From: Streptomyces collinus
GTDB taxonomy: Bacteria > Actinomycetota > Actinomycetes > Streptomycetales > Streptomycetaceae
Reading direction: 5' to 3'
NCBI RefSeq assembly: GCF_031348265.1
Contig: NZ_CP133771.1
Location: 1,240,001 to 1,304,000, forward strand
Length of the DNA: 64,000 bases
Part shown: positions 63,213 through 64,000 of the stretch, one piece after another
How the letters are laid out: the number at the start of each line of letters is the position of its first letter
How positions within the stretch are numbered: the stretch's first letter is position 1
Translations under genes and position numbers: made by a program
The notes under the pieces: model-generated
What the model was told of the DNA's origin: nothing
Seen by the model: the letters and a program-made list of their open reading frames with translations, nothing else
The model's database searches: none

Positions 63213-64000
63213 ATGACAGCGCTCTTCGCCCTGGCCACCAGCCTGTTGTGGGGGCTGGCCGATTTCGGCGGCGGTCTGCTGACCCGGCGCACACCCGCGC
63301 TCACGGTGGTCGTGGTCTCGCAGTCGATCGCGGTGGTGGTGCTCGGCGCCCTCGTGGTGGCGACCGGCGGCTGGAGCGAGGCGGGGCCACAGCTGTGGTT
63401 CGCCGTCGCGGCCGGGCTGGTCGGGCCGGTGGCGATGCTCGCCTTCTACAAGGCGCTCGCGCTGGGCCCGATGGGCGTGGTCTCGCCGCTGGGGTCGATC
63501 GGTGTGGCCGTGCCGGTCGGGGTGGGCCTCATGCTGGGCGAGCGTCCGGGCCTGCTGCAGCTCGCCGGCATCCTGGTCGCCGTGGCGGGAGTCTGCCTCG
63601 CCGGCGGCCCCCAGTTCCGCGGCGCCCCCGTCCAGCGCCAGGCCATCGCCCTGACCCTGCTCGCGGCGTTCGGCTTCGGCGCGGTGATGGCCCTGATCGC
63701 CGAGGCGTCGACGACGCTGACCGGGCTGTTCCTCGCCCTGTTCGTGCAGCGGGTGACGAACGTCGCCGCGGGCGGTCTCGCGCTGTTCGTGTCGGTGCGA
63801 CGCGGCGGGCCCGCCCTCCCGGCGGACGGCTTCCCCTGGCGCACCCTGCCCGCCCTCGCCTTCGTCGGCCTCGCGGACGTCGCCGCGAACGGCACGTACT
63901 CGATCGCCGCACAGCACGGCCCGGTGACGGTCGCCGCCGTGCTGGCCTCCCTGTACCCGGTGGTGACGGCCGTGGCCGCGCGGGGCGTGCTGCGTGAACG
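63213..64000 (+). CDS. EamA/DMT-family transporter (5' part; cut by window edge)
   Basis: At least 262 codons are visible and the frame is open to the right edge. Ten helices are expected; TALFALATSLLWGLADFGGGLLTRR (helix 1), LGPMGVVSPLGSIGVAVPVGVGLMLGERPGLLQLAGILVAVAGVCLAGG (first EamA repeat end) and the second repeat VGLADVAANGTYSIAAQHGPVTVAAVLASLYPVVTAV are visible. It exports or imports small metabolites. It is probably controlled by the divergent XRE-cupin gene. Confidence 0.9.
   Translation, partial: MTALFALATSLLWGLADFGGGLLTRRTPALTVVVVSQSIAVVVLGALVVATGGWSEAGPQLWFAVAAGLVGPVAMLAFYKALALGPMGVVSPLGSIGVAVPVGVGLMLGERPGLLQLAGILVAVAGVCLAGGPQFRGAPVQRQAIALTLLAAFGFGAVMALIAEASTTLTGLFLALFVQRVTNVAAGGLALFVSVRRGGPALPADGFPWRTLPALAFVGLADVAANGTYSIAAQHGPVTVAAVLASLYPVVTAVAARGVLRE

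Overview
The window is very GC-rich, with GTG/TTG starts, twin-arginine signal peptides, DUF397/DUF5753 regulators, ECF sigma factors and ydaO-type and cobalamin leader RNAs. This points to a Streptomyces chromosome. It is mainly core-type chromosomal content. There is no prophage, intact insertion sequence or biosynthetic cluster. Mobile or decayed material is limited to a TnpB-like remnant (about 16.3-16.7 kb), a frameshifted MFS-transporter remnant (about 50.9-51.2 kb) and a degenerate tandem duplication of the 3' end of bioD (12.7-13.4 kb).

Layout. 1-1.5 kb: urease ureA-ureB-ureC (minus strand; ureC runs off the left edge). 1.6-3.4 kb: a TetR repressor divergent from a membrane protein, with a duplicated operator-like motif between them. 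3.5-4.8 kb: an orphan Phd/YefM antitoxin divergent from a ClpP paralogue whose catalytic serine position is alanine, plus a small downstream gene. 5.2-5.8 kb: a c-di-AMP (ydaO) riboswitch and an NlpC/P60 cell-wall hydrolase. 6.7-8.4 kb: the common actinomycete trio of anti-sigma-like ATPase, HTH-DUF5753 and DUF397. 8.5-12.9 kb: biotin synthesis, bioF divergent from bioB-bioA-bioD. 13.5-16.1 kb: class A beta-lactamase, VanJ-like phosphohydrolase, methyltransferase. 16.7-17.4 kb: a Fic-like toxin/RHH antitoxin pair. 17.5-20.9 kb: MacB/FtsX-type ABC exporter. 21.5-23.9 kb: two CNNM/CorC-type membrane proteins. 24-26.9 kb: SGNH hydrolase, purB, mug.

27.3-31 kb: an ABC-2 exporter divergent from its probable two-component system. 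31-37.3 kb: regulators (ROK, GntR/HutC with a dre-like operator, ECF41-type sigma factor, MocR-type) mixed with an F420-type reductase and a hydrolase. 37.4-39 kb: Tat-exported PhoD phosphatase behind a PHO-box-like repeat. 39-46.4 kb: ACT-GNAT protein, trans-sulfuration-family enzyme divergent from an Lrp regulator, DUF885 peptidase, SDR, Imm21, rhodanese and a second Lrp regulator. 46.4-50.5 kb: sbcD-sbcC. 51.3-53.7 kb: YigZ, a small monooxygenase-like protein, SixA and a degenerate CysRS-like protein. 53.8-57 kb: cobalamin-type ABC importer under a B12 riboswitch. 57-64 kb: CoA-binding protein, APC permease, PobA-like hydroxylase, ArsR with a histidine-rich CDF metal exporter, YbaK deacylase, and an XRE-cupin regulator divergent from an EamA transporter cut by the right edge.

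Most genes are in short operons with 4-bp start/stop overlaps (ureB/ureC 8 bp, bioB/bioA, the CNNM pair, sbcD/sbcC, SixA/CysRS-like, all three B12-importer genes). Divergent regulator-target pairs are frequent and several have a visible palindrome between them. All functional calls come from reading motifs; no database search was run.
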